Below are positions 1 through 10,760 of a DNA stretch of 34,766 nucleotides, piece by piece. The position numbers and the translations under genes are program-made. The stretch's first letter is position 1. Each line of letters starts with the position of its first letter. The notes below the pieces were generated by a model that was not told the DNA's origin, ran no database searches, and saw only the letters and a program-made list of their open reading frames with translations. This DNA comes from an uncultured SAR86 cluster bacterium (GTDB lineage Bacteria > Pseudomonadota > Gammaproteobacteria > Magnimaribacterales > AG-339-G14), in the NCBI GenBank assembly GCA_902526045.1, contig CABZJI010000001.1, forward strand, positions 154,482 through 189,247. Direction: 5' to 3'.

Positions 1-39
1 AAGGAGCAAAGCACAGCTTATAAACAGGCTTAGTAACAT
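1..39 (-). CDS. 5' end of an unidentified gene (partial)
   Basis: Only the first 13 codons are inside the window; they read MLLSLFISCALLL on the minus strand. The ATG is the only start after an in-frame TGA four codons upstream. It is preceded by a purine-rich GAGAGGGGG block five bases away, a good ribosome binding site. The hydrophobic beginning suggests a membrane segment or an atypical signal sequence; it lacks the positive residues expected at the very start of a signal peptide. It is divergent from mnmG with a 121-base gap. I do not recognise the gene, and it is not the N-terminus of mnmE, which often lies beside mnmG. Confidence 0.45.
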   Translation of the reverse strand, partial: MLLSLFISCALLL

Positions 40-147
40 AGCTGCCCCCTCTCAATTCCCTTGCTTTCGTGGCGTCATAGACCTTTTCCACTTATCAACA
101 GGGCTAACAACAATAAACATATTCTCTCTAATATATAAATACATATA

Positions 148-153
148 TATAAT
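148..153 (+). promoter_or_regulatory. Putative -10 box of a leaderless mnmG promoter
   Basis: A perfect TATAAT ends seven bases before the mnmG ATG, inside an AT-only tract (143-162). Transcription from it would begin at or next to the start codon, and no Shine-Dalgarno sequence precedes that codon. No convincing -35 box is seen at the usual spacing, so the call rests on the -10 match and position alone. In such AT-rich DNA a chance match is possible. Confidence 0.35.
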
Positions 154-160
154 ATTTTTA

Positions 161-2053
161 ATGAAGGCGGATGTAATAGTTATAGGTGGGGGCCACGCAG
201 GATGTGAGGCAGCTGCGGCTGCGGCTAGAATTGGAGTTAAAACCATTCTAGTTACACATAAATTTGAAACCATCGGTCAAATGTCATGCAATCCTGCTAT
301 TGGTGGAGTAGGAAAAAGTCACCTTGTAAAAGAGATAGATGCTGCTGATGGAATAATGGCAAGATGCGCCGACAGAGCCGCCATTCATCTAAAAGTTTTG
401 AATTCTTCCAAAGGACAGGCCGTCAGAGCTACGCGCGCACAGGCAGACAGGGAGCTATACAAAAAATACGTTCAAAAAGAACTTAAGAACCTTGACAATC
501 TCGAGATTGTTGAAGGCGAGGTTACTGACTTTGATATACAAAACAATCAAATCGGTTCGGTTACTGTCGGCGAAGGTAAAATTTTAAAAGCTCAAAAAGT
601 AATTTTGACAACAGGGACCTTCCTTAATGGAAAGCTTTTTACTGGAATGGATAATAACGAAGGGGGCAGGGTTGGAGACAACTCCTCAAAAAAATTAGCA
701 GCAAAATTAAGAAGTATTGATTTTTCAGTTGGCAGATTGAAAACAGGAACTCCGCCAAGAATTCATAAAGAATCTATAAATTGGGAAATTTTAGAAGAGC
801 AGAAAGGTGACGTCCCCAGACCCACGATCTCTTTTTTAAGCGATCAAAGTATTCACCCTGAGCAAGTGTCATGCTTTATAACCAGAACAAACGAAAAAAC
901 TCACGAAATTATAATAGGTGACCTTGATAGATCTCCAATGTTCTCAGGAAAAATAGAAGGAGTTGGGCCAAGGTACTGCCCATCCATTGAAGATAAAATA
1001 TTCAGATTTAAAGACAAAAAGTCCCACCAAATATTTATAGAGCCAGAAGGATTAAATTCTGACTTAATTTATCCAAACGGAATTTCGACAAGTTTGCCAA
1101 AGGACTGTCAGGAAAAATTTGTTAGATCAATCGAAGGATTTGAAAGCGCCCAAATAACTCAATATGGATATGCGGTCGAATATGATTTTTTTGACCCCAG
1201 AGAACTGCATGAAACGCTGGAAACAAGAAAAATAAAAAACCTTTACTTCGCAGGCCAAATCAATGGCACAACAGGGTATGAGGAAGCCGCAGCCCAGGGG
1301 CTTGTGGCCGGTGCAAACGCCGCCCTGTCCTTTTTAGGAAAAGATCCTTGGACGCCAGGTAGAGAAGAATCTTATCTGGGAGTTTTAATCGACGATCTTG
1401 TAACCCTTGGAACGAAGGAACCATACAGGATGTTCACCAGCAGATCTGAACATAGATTAATTTTAAGAGAGGATAATGCTGACCAAAGAATCACAGAAAA
1501 AGCTTACAAAGCCGGTTTGGTGTCCGAGGGCAGATATAAAATATTTTCTGAAAAGATAAACAAAATAATTAAGGAGAAAGGCAAACTCGCAAAGTTATTT
1601 CTCAGGCCCGAAGACGAAAAAATATATAGCGCCTTAAAAATTAAAGAGCCAAAGTCAGCCACCTCTTTTTTAGACCTGCTGAAGAGGCCGGAGCTAGATT
1701 TTTATGATTTAGCGAGGGCATTTTCTATCGAGATCCCAGAAAACGACATAGTTTTTGATATCGAAACGAATCAAAGATATTCGGGATACATCAAAAGACA
1801 GATGGACGAAATAGAGAAAATGAAGAAAAACAGAAATGCTCACATACCTTCGAATTTTGACTACTCAAGCGTCAAAGGCCTGTCAGCAGAAATTACTCAG
1901 AAACTCTCTAAAGTTGAACCCAAAACATTGGCACAAGCCTGGAGAATTCCCGGAATCACTCCAGCAGCAATATCGGCGCTAATGGTTTGCCTGAAAAGAA
2001 ACGAAAAAGAAACTGCAGATAAAAATGCACGCGGAAGCATCCGAGAGCCTTAA
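161..2053 (+). CDS. mnmG: tRNA uridine-5-carboxymethylaminomethyl modification enzyme MnmG (GidA)
   Basis: With MnmE this FAD- and NADH-using enzyme makes the cmnm5 modification on the wobble uridine (U34) of certain tRNAs. The 630-residue protein matches the usual length (629 in E. coli). The dinucleotide-binding loop GGGHAG is at residues 9-14, the conserved CNPAIGG at 43-49, and further along are LKTGTPPRI, EGVGPRYCPSIEDK and GTTGYEEAAAQG, all MnmG signatures. The C-terminal tRNA/MnmE-binding region is present. The start fits the family N-terminus but has no ribosome binding site, and a TATAAT sits just upstream, so the message may be leaderless. The end overlaps rsmG by 29 bases. mnmE, the partner gene, is not adjacent here. 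Confidence 0.98.
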   Translation: MKADVIVIGGGHAGCEAAAAAARIGVKTILVTHKFETIGQMSCNPAIGGVGKSHLVKEIDAADGIMARCADRAAIHLKVLNSSKGQAVRATRAQADRELYKKYVQKELKNLDNLEIVEGEVTDFDIQNNQIGSVTVGEGKILKAQKVILTTGTFLNGKLFTGMDNNEGGRVGDNSSKKLAAKLRSIDFSVGRLKTGTPPRIHKESINWEILEEQKGDVPRPTISFLSDQSIHPEQVSCFITRTNEKTHEIIIGDLDRSPMFSGKIEGVGPRYCPSIEDKIFRFKDKKSHQIFIEPEGLNSDLIYPNGISTSLPKDCQEKFVRSIEGFESAQITQYGYAVEYDFFDPRELHETLETRKIKNLYFAGQINGTTGYEEAAAQGLVAGANAALSFLGKDPWTPGREESYLGVLIDDLVTLGTKEPYRMFTSRSEHRLILREDNADQRITEKAYKAGLVSEGRYKIFSEKINKIIKEKGKLAKLFLRPEDEKIYSALKIKEPKSATSFLDLLKRPELDFYDLARAFSIEIPENDIVFDIETNQRYSGYIKRQMDEIEKMKKNRNAHIPSNFDYSSVKGLSAEITQKLSKVEPKTLAQAWRIPGITPAAISALMVCLKRNEKETADKNARGSIREP

Positions 2054-2633
2054 GGCTTCGCTGGAAGAAATCTCAAAGCCAGAAAGAGAAAGGGAGCTAA
2101 AAGAGTTCGCTCTCAAGGTTTTTGATTGGAACAAGACAACAAATCTTGTTTCAAAAAATTCCACCCTAGAAAATATATATCATCACATTATTGACTCCGC
2201 GCATTTATATCCCTTAATACAAAATAATTCTTACATTGATGTCGGAAGTGGAGCGGGATTTCCGGGGCTCGTAATTTCTATTCTAGGAAACGAGGTCGGC
2301 TGTCTGCTAGAGCCCGCTAACAAAAAAGCATCCTTCTTGAGACACTGCCTTGCACATTTTGGCATTCAAAATACAAGGATCTCACAAACAAGGCTTGAGC
2401 ATCTAAAACTCATCAAAGAGGACGTTCTAATTTCCAGGGCATTCGCCGAGCCCAAAAAAATCCAAAACCTGGCATCCAGCAAAATGAGCGGAGATCAGAA
2501 AATTTTGCTCATGGTTTCAGAGCAGCAAGCCATACGCGAGGATAAAAATGACTGGAAGTACATTCCCTCCGCAGCATCTAAAATTTTAGGAAAAAAAACA
2601 GGTTTCTTAGAATTTAACCCGCCAAAAAAATGA
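2025..2633 (+). CDS. rsmG: 16S rRNA (guanine-527-N7)-methyltransferase RsmG (GidB)
   Basis: It methylates N7 of G527 in 16S rRNA using S-adenosylmethionine; in other bacteria loss gives low-level streptomycin resistance. The protein has 202 residues, close to 207 in E. coli. The family entry motif NKTTNLVS is at about 37-44, HHIIDSAHL at 53-61, and the SAM-binding loop DVGSGAGFPG at 72-81. The start lies inside mnmG in another frame, giving a 29-base overlap that suggests translational coupling. The mnmG-rsmG-parA-parB order is classic for origin-proximal DNA in gammaproteobacteria. The C-terminus is lysine-rich and slightly short. Confidence 0.95.
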   Translation: MHAEASESLKASLEEISKPERERELKEFALKVFDWNKTTNLVSKNSTLENIYHHIIDSAHLYPLIQNNSYIDVGSGAGFPGLVISILGNEVGCLLEPANKKASFLRHCLAHFGIQNTRISQTRLEHLKLIKEDVLISRAFAEPKKIQNLASSKMSGDQKILLMVSEQQAIREDKNDWKYIPSAASKILGKKTGFLEFNPPKK

Positions 2634-2645
2634 TAATATAAAACC

Positions 2646-3425
2646 TTGATAACTTTAGTTGTAGCTAACCAAAAAGGCGGGGTAGGAAAAACCACCACAG
2701 CGGTAAACTTGGCCGCCTCACTCGCAGCCACAAAAAGAAAAGTTCTCCTTATAGATATTGACTCCCAGGCCAACGCTACCACTGGATCCGGCCACGAAAA
2801 AGCAGAAGATAAACTTACCATAATGGATGTTTTGGTCAGAGGCGCAAACATTAAAGAAACAATACTTCCCTGTACAGATTTTGGTTTTGATTTGGTGCCT
2901 TCATGTCAGGACCTGATCTCAGCCGACATTGAAATGACCACAGTTCCCGCCGCATCGCTGCAGCTTAAAAATGCATTGAGGTCTCTTGAAGACAGTTACG
3001 ATTACGTGATAATAGATTGTCCGCCGTCATTGGGCATTCTTACTTTGAACGCGCTAAGAGCCAGCTCTAAACTAATCATTCCCATGCAGTGTGAATACTA
3101 TGCAATGGAAGGTCTTGTATCTCTGAACAAGGCCATTAATGACATCAACAGCAAGACAGGGGAAAACATACAAATCAGCGCCATCTTGAGAACGATGTTC
3201 GATCCTAGAGTCAGACTAACAAGAGAGGTCTCAGAAGAACTGCAAAAATACTTTCCCAACGAGCTTTGCTCAACCGTCATTCCGAGAAACGTAAAGCTGG
3301 CAGAAGCCCCTAGCTCTGGCAAACCGGGTCTCTTTTATGATCCGAAAGCTAAGGGGACGGTCGCTTATCTTGCGCTTGCCGGAGAAGTTATTTCAAAGTT
3401 TGAGAAAGATTCAATGGTTGCATGA
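2646..3425 (+). CDS. parA: Chromosome-partitioning ATPase ParA (Soj)
   Basis: ParA-type ATPase that works with ParB and parS sites to segregate the origin region. The 259-residue protein opens directly with the deviant Walker A box KGGVGKTT at residues 10-17, has the A' motif LIDIDSQ around 35-41 and the Walker B region DYVIIDCPPSLG at 119-130. It lacks an N-terminal helix-turn-helix, so it is the chromosomal type. The only usable start is TTG: an in-frame TAA lies 12 bases upstream and no ATG or GTG occurs before the P-loop. No good ribosome binding site precedes it, so low or coupled translation from rsmG, 12 bases upstream, is likely. It overlaps parB by four bases (ATGA). Confidence 0.95.
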   Translation: MITLVVANQKGGVGKTTTAVNLAASLAATKRKVLLIDIDSQANATTGSGHEKAEDKLTIMDVLVRGANIKETILPCTDFGFDLVPSCQDLISADIEMTTVPAASLQLKNALRSLEDSYDYVIIDCPPSLGILTLNALRASSKLIIPMQCEYYAMEGLVSLNKAINDINSKTGENIQISAILRTMFDPRVRLTREVSEELQKYFPNELCSTVIPRNVKLAEAPSSGKPGLFYDPKAKGTVAYLALAGEVISKFEKDSMVA

Positions 3426-4279
3426 GCGAAGACAGAAAAACTTTAAAGAGAGGCCTGGATGCTTTATTGGGCGATGAGCCCATTTCTTCCCAGCAAGCAC
3501 AAAGCCAAGAAATAGCTATAGATAAAATTAGCCCCAGCAGATATCAGGCGAGAGAAAATATTAACCAAGAGTCTCTTGAAGAATTAACAGAATCAATTTC
3601 TTCACAGGGAGTCATTCAGCCAATAATAGTTCGAAGAGTGGGGGGTGACTCTTACGAACTCATTGCCGGAGAAAGAAGATGGAGGGCATCCAAGCAAGCC
3701 GGCCTAACTACCATTCCAGCTATCTTTAAAGATGCATCGGAAGATCAAATCATCAGGATGGGTTTAATTGAGAATTTGCAGAGAGAAGACTTGAATCCAA
3801 TGGAAGAGGCAAGAGGTCTTTTAAGACTCCAAAAGGAATTTAATATTAGCCAGCAAGACGTAGCGTCGGCTGTTGGGAAATCCAGGCCGGGAGTAGCAAA
3901 CATCTTAAGGCTAAACAATTTATGCAAAGAAGCTCAAAACTTATTGGAAAGCTCAAGCATTGATATGGGCCACGCACGAGCATTGTTGACATTGCCAGAA
4001 GGCCCGCAAGCCTCCTTCGCAAAACAGGCAGCCAAAAACGGCTGGTCTGTCAGACAAACAGAAAAGGCTGCGCAAGATTATTTGTCAGGTTCTGGTAAGA
4101 CGAAAGCCCCAAAAAGAAAGGATGCGAACATAAGCGCCCTAGAGGAGGAGATCAGCAACGAGCTATCCTCATCGGTATCAATTCAACATAAAAAAAACGG
4201 ATCAGGCAAAATAATTTTTAGTTACAGAGATCTCGATCAGCTAGACAAGATAATTAATCCTTTCCGCAAGAAAGATTAG
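3422..4279 (+). CDS. parB: Chromosome-partitioning protein ParB (Spo0J), CTP-dependent DNA clamp
   Basis: ParB binds parS sites, loads as a CTP-dependent sliding clamp and stimulates ParA. The protein has 285 residues. The N-terminal domain carries the CTP-binding motif GERRWRA at 83-89 and the conserved ENLQREDLNPMEEA at 117-130. A helix-turn-helix follows at roughly 142-165 (ISQQDVASAVGKSRPGVAN), and the C-terminal dimerisation domain ends the protein at about 236-285 after a lysine-rich linker. The first 20 residues include the KRGLDALLG motif typical of the ParA-contacting N-terminus. The start overlaps the parA stop as ATGA. I did not find a canonical palindromic parS site by eye in this window. 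Confidence 0.95.
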   Translation: MSEDRKTLKRGLDALLGDEPISSQQAQSQEIAIDKISPSRYQARENINQESLEELTESISSQGVIQPIIVRRVGGDSYELIAGERRWRASKQAGLTTIPAIFKDASEDQIIRMGLIENLQREDLNPMEEARGLLRLQKEFNISQQDVASAVGKSRPGVANILRLNNLCKEAQNLLESSSIDMGHARALLTLPEGPQASFAKQAAKNGWSVRQTEKAAQDYLSGSGKTKAPKRKDANISALEEEISNELSSSVSIQHKKNGSGKIIFSYRDLDQLDKIINPFRKKD

Positions 4280-4311
4280 ACTCTTATAACGAAAAAAAAC
4301 ACTTTATGACC

Positions 4312-4341
4312 TTGAGTTTAATGGCCCCAGACAACTATAAT
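4312..4341 (+). promoter_or_regulatory. Putative sigma-70 promoter of the ATP synthase operon
   Basis: TTGAGT at 4312-4317 and a perfect TATAAT at 4336-4341 are separated by 18 bases, in the only gap (79 bases) between parB and atpB. Transcription would start near 4348, giving a leader of about ten bases. This is the best promoter-like match that I found in the first 14 kb. It fits the need for a strong separate promoter for atpB-atpC. Confidence 0.6.
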
Positions 4342-4358
4342 GCAAGGCCTTAAAAGAC

Positions 4359-5240
4359 ATGGCTAAAGAAGCAGCAAACAATCTAGTCGAAACCTCTGAT
4401 TACATAGGCCACCATCTTGTAAATTTAACCTTTGGATGGTGTGAAAAAACATCCTCTTGGGGTTTTGCTCACCACCAGCAGGACATTTCAAAAAGTTTAG
4501 ACTCGGCGTGCAATGTGTCTGATATGGGTTTTTGGGCATTTCATATGGACACGATATTTATGTCGGTTTTTTTGGGAGTTTTGGTCTTTGGTTTCTTTGG
4601 CCTCATCAATAGCTCAGCCAAAGTAGGAACTCCAAGCAAGTTACAAAACTTTGTTGAATTTGTTCACGAATTTATCGGCAGCGCCGTATCATCTGGGTAT
4701 CACGGCACCTCAAAAATAGTAGCGCCACTAGCATTTGCAAGCTGTTTGTGGATCTTGTCATGGAACTTAATGGATTTGCTGCCAGTAGAAATGGCTAACT
4801 TTTTTGGACAGGCTGGAAGCGGAATAAACTATTTTAAGGTGCTGCCCACTGCCGATTTAAATGCACCGCTTGCTCTGGCTGCAGTCGTAATGGTGCTTGT
4901 TACCTACTTCAGTATTAACACTCACGGCCTTGGGGGCTTTTTAAAAGAGTTATTTGTTGTTCCCTTGGGTCCTCTTGAATTTATTAGCTTTGTGTCTAAG
5001 CATGTAGCTTTAGCGTTAAGGCTTTACGGCAACTTATTTGCCGGAGAGATGATTTTCATTTTGATTGCCATTATGTTTGGGCAGTTCTTTATGTCATTTT
5101 CTCAAACACTTTGGTTTTTGCCTGGTCTTATTATGAACTTAGCTTGGGCACTATTTCACATTTTAATTGTTGCATTGCAAGCGTATATCTTCATGATGCT
5201 TACAATTGCTTATTTAAACTTGGCTAGCTCAAAACACTAG
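4359..5240 (+). CDS. atpB: ATP synthase F0 subunit a (AtpB)
   Basis: Integral membrane stator subunit that forms the proton half-channels against the c-ring. The 293-residue protein is somewhat longer than E. coli subunit a (271), mainly through a longer N-terminus. The signature helix is present: ALALRLYGNLFAGEMIF, with the essential arginine at residue 221. PTADLNAPLALA at about 163-174 is another family hallmark. About five or six hydrophobic segments are visible. It is the first gene of the atp operon; the usual atpI, which often precedes it, is absent. Only a weak AAGG at 4344-4347 precedes the start. Confidence 0.97.
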   Translation: MAKEAANNLVETSDYIGHHLVNLTFGWCEKTSSWGFAHHQQDISKSLDSACNVSDMGFWAFHMDTIFMSVFLGVLVFGFFGLINSSAKVGTPSKLQNFVEFVHEFIGSAVSSGYHGTSKIVAPLAFASCLWILSWNLMDLLPVEMANFFGQAGSGINYFKVLPTADLNAPLALAAVVMVLVTYFSINTHGLGGFLKELFVVPLGPLEFISFVSKHVALALRLYGNLFAGEMIFILIAIMFGQFFMSFSQTLWFLPGLIMNLAWALFHILIVALQAYIFMMLTIAYLNLASSKH

Positions 5241-5260
5241 CCACAACTCAGGAGACGGAT

Positions 5261-5482
5261 ATGGAAGAATTAAGATTAGTAGCAGGAGCCTTGCTTACTG
5301 GTTTGGGCGCCTTAGGGGGAGGGGTCGGAATTGGAACTCTTACCTCAAAGTACATTGAGGCGGTTGCTAGACAGCCCGAGCTTCAAGGACAACTTTTCGC
5401 TCAGGTATTGATTGCTTTGGGTTTAACAGATGCACTGCCAATCATTTCTTTAGCGGTAGGGTTATTGTTCTTATTCACTTAG
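5261..5482 (+). CDS. atpE: ATP synthase F0 subunit c (AtpE)
   Basis: Two-helix hairpin proteolipid whose oligomer forms the rotating c-ring. The 73 residues contain the glycine-rich first helix (GGGVGIG at 19-25), the polar loop ARQPEL at 36-41 that contacts gamma/epsilon, and the ion-binding aspartate D57 in GLTDALP. Residue 24, which is glutamine in sodium-binding rings, is isoleucine, and no serine or threonine directly follows D57, so I infer proton coupling. A strong AGGAG lies at 5250-5254, six bases before the ATG. That fits the need for many more copies of c than of its neighbours. Confidence 0.97.
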   Translation: MEELRLVAGALLTGLGALGGGVGIGTLTSKYIEAVARQPELQGQLFAQVLIALGLTDALPIISLAVGLLFLFT

Positions 5483-5485
5483 AGC

Positions 5486-5956
5486 ATGAATATAAACGCT
5501 ACTTTTTTTGCAGAGCTAATAGCTTTTTGCATATTTGTATTTATTACTTATAGATACATATGGCCAAGCATGGCAAGCGTTCTTGAAGAAAGAAGAAAAG
5601 AAATTGATGAGGGCCTACAAGCCGCAAGCGAATCAAAAAGACAGCTAGAGGAAGCCAAAGAGGAATCTGGCAGAGTCATAGATGCTGCAAAATCTGAAGC
5701 CTCAACTTTAATTAATCAGGCTGGGTCAAGGGCCGATCAATTAATAGATGAGGCGAAAGATCAAGCCACAGAAGAGGCAAAAAAAATCAAAGAAACTGCT
5801 GAGTCTGATATTGCACAAAGCACAAACAAAGCTAAAGAAACTCTCAAGGAAGAGTTATCAGTTTTGGTAGTTGCAGGAGCTTCCAAAATTTTAAACAAAG
5901 AGATAGATGAAAGCGCCAACAAAGAAATAGTCGATCAACTTATCAAAGAATTATGA
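5486..5956 (+). CDS. atpF: ATP synthase F0 subunit b (AtpF)
   Basis: Peripheral stalk subunit that ties F0 to F1 and dimerises through a long helix. The 156-residue protein (E. coli 156) has one N-terminal membrane helix, about residues 5-27, with the RYIWP..ASVLEERRKEI transition typical of subunit b. A long charged, alanine- and glutamate-rich coiled coil runs to the C-terminus, where it contacts delta. The gap from atpE is three bases, with no ribosome binding site of its own beyond the upstream coding end. Its stop overlaps the atpH start by four bases (ATGA). Confidence 0.96.
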   Translation: MNINATFFAELIAFCIFVFITYRYIWPSMASVLEERRKEIDEGLQAASESKRQLEEAKEESGRVIDAAKSEASTLINQAGSRADQLIDEAKDQATEEAKKIKETAESDIAQSTNKAKETLKEELSVLVVAGASKILNKEIDESANKEIVDQLIKEL

Positions 5957-6489
5957 CAAGCCAATCAGTTATAGCCAGACCTTATGCAGAAGCAGCTTTT
6001 AGTATTGCGAAGCAAGATAGTTCAATTGAGGAATGGTCTTCTGACATGCAAAAAATTAAAGCAGTTTTCACAAACGAGAAAATAATCAGCCTGCTATCGA
6101 ACCCCGATCTGTCATATTCAGACAAAACACAAATATTCTTGGATCTCTTTGAAGGCGAGATATCAGATAAAGCATCCTCATTCATAAAGGTTTGTGGAGA
6201 CAATAAGAGGTTAAAAAACCTTCCTGAGATAATTAACTTCTTTAATGAGCTGGCGCTTGAGAGCCTTAACAAAAAAAATGTTGCTGTCTTTTCGTCCTTC
6301 CAGCTAGAAGAAAAACAAATTCAAAAAATCACCTCTGCTCTTGAAAAAAGGCTCGACTCAGAGGTTGTTATAGATTTTGAAATAGATAAATCGTTAATTG
6401 GCGGATTAAAGATCGCCTACGAAGATCAGGTCCTTGATATGTCTATTAAAAGAAAACTAGGCTTGCTTCAAGCACAATTAAGAAATTAA
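5953..6489 (+). CDS. atpH: ATP synthase F1 subunit delta (AtpH)
   Basis: Delta caps the F1 head and joins it to the b dimer as part of the stator. The 178 residues match the family length (177 in E. coli). The N-terminal helical domain begins with the expected [14 protein letters not shown] at residues 7-20. The C-terminal part has the conserved ending pattern, [19 protein letters not shown] and then [13 protein letters not shown]. Translation is probably coupled to atpF through the ATGA overlap. Confidence 0.95.
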   Translation: MTSQSVIARPYAEAAFSIAKQDSSIEEWSSDMQKIKAVFTNEKIISLLSNPDLSYSDKTQIFLDLFEGEISDKASSFIKVCGDNKRLKNLPEIINFFNELALESLNKKNVAVFSSFQLEEKQIQKITSALEKRLDSEVVIDFEIDKSLIGGLKIAYEDQVLDMSIKRKLGLLQAQLRN

Positions 6490-6499
6490 AAGGAGAAAC

Positions 6500-8044
6500 A
6501 TGGATAACTTAAACCCCTCAGAAATAAGTGAAATTATAAAGGGAAGAATTAATTCTTTAGAAACTTCAACTTCGGAATCAAACGAAGGAACGATCGTATT
6601 TCTTTCAGATGGAATCGCGAGGGTGCACGGACTAAGCGATGCAATGTACGGAGAACTAATAGAGTTTGAGGGCGGCGTTTCTGGAATGGCGCTGAACTTA
6701 GAAAGAGACTCTGTTGGTGTGGTGATTTTTGGAGATTACAAACAACTAGCCGAAGGTGGAGTTGCAAAATGTACGGGAAAGATATTAGAAGTTCCCGTTG
6801 GGCAGGAGCTCGTCGGAAGAGTCGTGGACGCCCTTGGAAATCCAATTGACGGAAAAGGTCCAATCAAGACCAAACTATCTTCTCCGGTTGAAAAGGTTGC
6901 CCCCGGAGTAATGACAAGAAAGCCAGTCGATGAGCCTGTCCAAATTGGACTTAAGGCGGTTGACAGTATGGTGCCAATCGGTAGAGGACAAAGAGAGTTG
7001 ATTATTGGTGACCGACAAACAGGCAAAACAGCCATTGCTTTGGACGCAATAATTAATCAAAAAGGAACGGGCGTAACGTGTGTGTACGTCGCCGTTGGGC
7101 AGAAACAATCTTCCATTGCGGCAGTGGTGAGAAAGCTTGAGGAATACGGAGCTATGGAGCACACAATTATCGTTGCTGCAGCAGCCGCGGATCCTGCTCC
7201 AATGCAATTTCTTGCGCCTTACTCAGGCTGTTCCATGGGAGAATATTTCAGAGATAAAGGGGAGGACGCACTTATTATTTATGATGATCTCTCCAAGCAA
7301 GCTGTTGCATATCGTCAGATATCGCTTCTGCTTAGAAGGCCTCCGGGAAGAGAAGCTTATCCGGGTGATATCTTTTACCTTCACTCAAGACTTCTTGAAA
7401 GAGGCTGCAGGGTGAATGAAGATTACGTTGAAGAACAAACCGCAGGCAAAGTTAAAGGCAAAACTGGGTCTTTGACCGCCCTGCCAATTATTGAAACTCA
7501 AGCTGGGGACGTTTCAGCTTTTGTTCCTACGAACGTTATTTCAATTACTGATGGTCAGATCTTCCTAGAAACTTCCTATTTTAATAAAGGTTTATTACCA
7601 GCTATGAATCCAGGTATTTCTGTTTCAAGAGTGGGTGGAGCCGCTCAAACTCCGTTGATTAAAAAATTAGGTGGAGGAGTAAGAATTGCTCTAGCTCAGT
7701 TCAGAGAGCTGGAAGCTTTTGCGCAATTTGCATCAGATTTGGATGATGCATCTAGAGAGCAACTAGAGCTTGGTCAGAAGGTGACAGAATTGATGAAGCA
7801 AAAGCAATATTCGCCCATGTCGGTTTCAGAGATGGGGCTCGTTCTCTTTGCTGTAGACAAAGGTTATTTAAAAGATGTTGAGCTCAATAAGATTGCAGAT
7901 TTTGAATCAGCATTGATTTCTTATATGAATTCAGAGCACAAAGACTTCATGGATAGTCTAGCGGAGAGCGGGGAACATTCTGATGAAATCCTTGCAACTT
8001 TCGGAGAAGCCCTGGATAAATTTAAATCAACGCAAACTTGGTAG
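6500..8044 (+). CDS. atpA: ATP synthase F1 subunit alpha (AtpA)
   Basis: Non-catalytic nucleotide-binding subunit of the F1 hexamer. The 514 residues match E. coli (513). The P-loop GDRQTGKT is at 170-177; [36 protein letters not shown] and [11 protein letters not shown] (carrying the arginine finger) follow in the expected order. A strong AAGGAG (6490-6495) sits four bases from the ATG. Long open frames occur on the opposite strand here, but the alpha-subunit match leaves no doubt which frame is real. Confidence 0.98.
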   Translation: MDNLNPSEISEIIKGRINSLETSTSESNEGTIVFLSDGIARVHGLSDAMYGELIEFEGGVSGMALNLERDSVGVVIFGDYKQLAEGGVAKCTGKILEVPVGQELVGRVVDALGNPIDGKGPIKTKLSSPVEKVAPGVMTRKPVDEPVQIGLKAVDSMVPIGRGQRELIIGDRQTGKTAIALDAIINQKGTGVTCVYVAVGQKQSSIAAVVRKLEEYGAMEHTIIVAAAAADPAPMQFLAPYSGCSMGEYFRDKGEDALIIYDDLSKQAVAYRQISLLLRRPPGREAYPGDIFYLHSRLLERGCRVNEDYVEEQTAGKVKGKTGSLTALPIIETQAGDVSAFVPTNVISITDGQIFLETSYFNKGLLPAMNPGISVSRVGGAAQTPLIKKLGGGVRIALAQFRELEAFAQFASDLDDASREQLELGQKVTELMKQKQYSPMSVSEMGLVLFAVDKGYLKDVELNKIADFESALISYMNSEHKDFMDSLAESGEHSDEILATFGEALDKFKSTQTW

Positions 8045-8050
8045 CATTGA

Positions 8051-10718
<2,668 letters not shown>

Positions 10719-10727
10719 TTTAATAGA

Positions 10728-10749
10728 CACTTAAAAGTCAGCTTAAGTG
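10728..10749 (+). other. Inverted repeat between atpC and glmU
   Basis: CACTTAA at 10728-10734 and TTAAGTG at 10743-10749 are perfect complements with an eight-base loop. No run of T follows, so it is unlikely to be a full intrinsic terminator. It could be a processing or stabilising hairpin that sets glmUS expression apart from atp expression, or a protein-binding palindrome. Confidence 0.4.
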
Positions 10750-10760
10750 CTCAACCGCCT

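Noticed and set aside
52-273. Minus-strand open frame of 73 codons across the mnmG start
   Set aside because: It lies largely over the conserved FAD-binding N-terminus of mnmG and has no family features; the leftward gene starting at 39 has a better ribosome binding site.
2646-4279. parS centromere site near parAB
   Set aside because: By eye no copy of the TGTTTCACGTGAAACA-type palindrome was found here; a computed scan could overturn this.
5261-5482. Sodium-dependent ATP synthase
   Set aside because: The c subunit has isoleucine where sodium rings have glutamine, an aspartate in place of the glutamate, and no serine or threonine next to it.
6549-7207. Several antisense open frames inside atpA
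   Set aside because: They are by-products of codon use in the strongly conserved alpha-subunit gene; none has a recognisable product.
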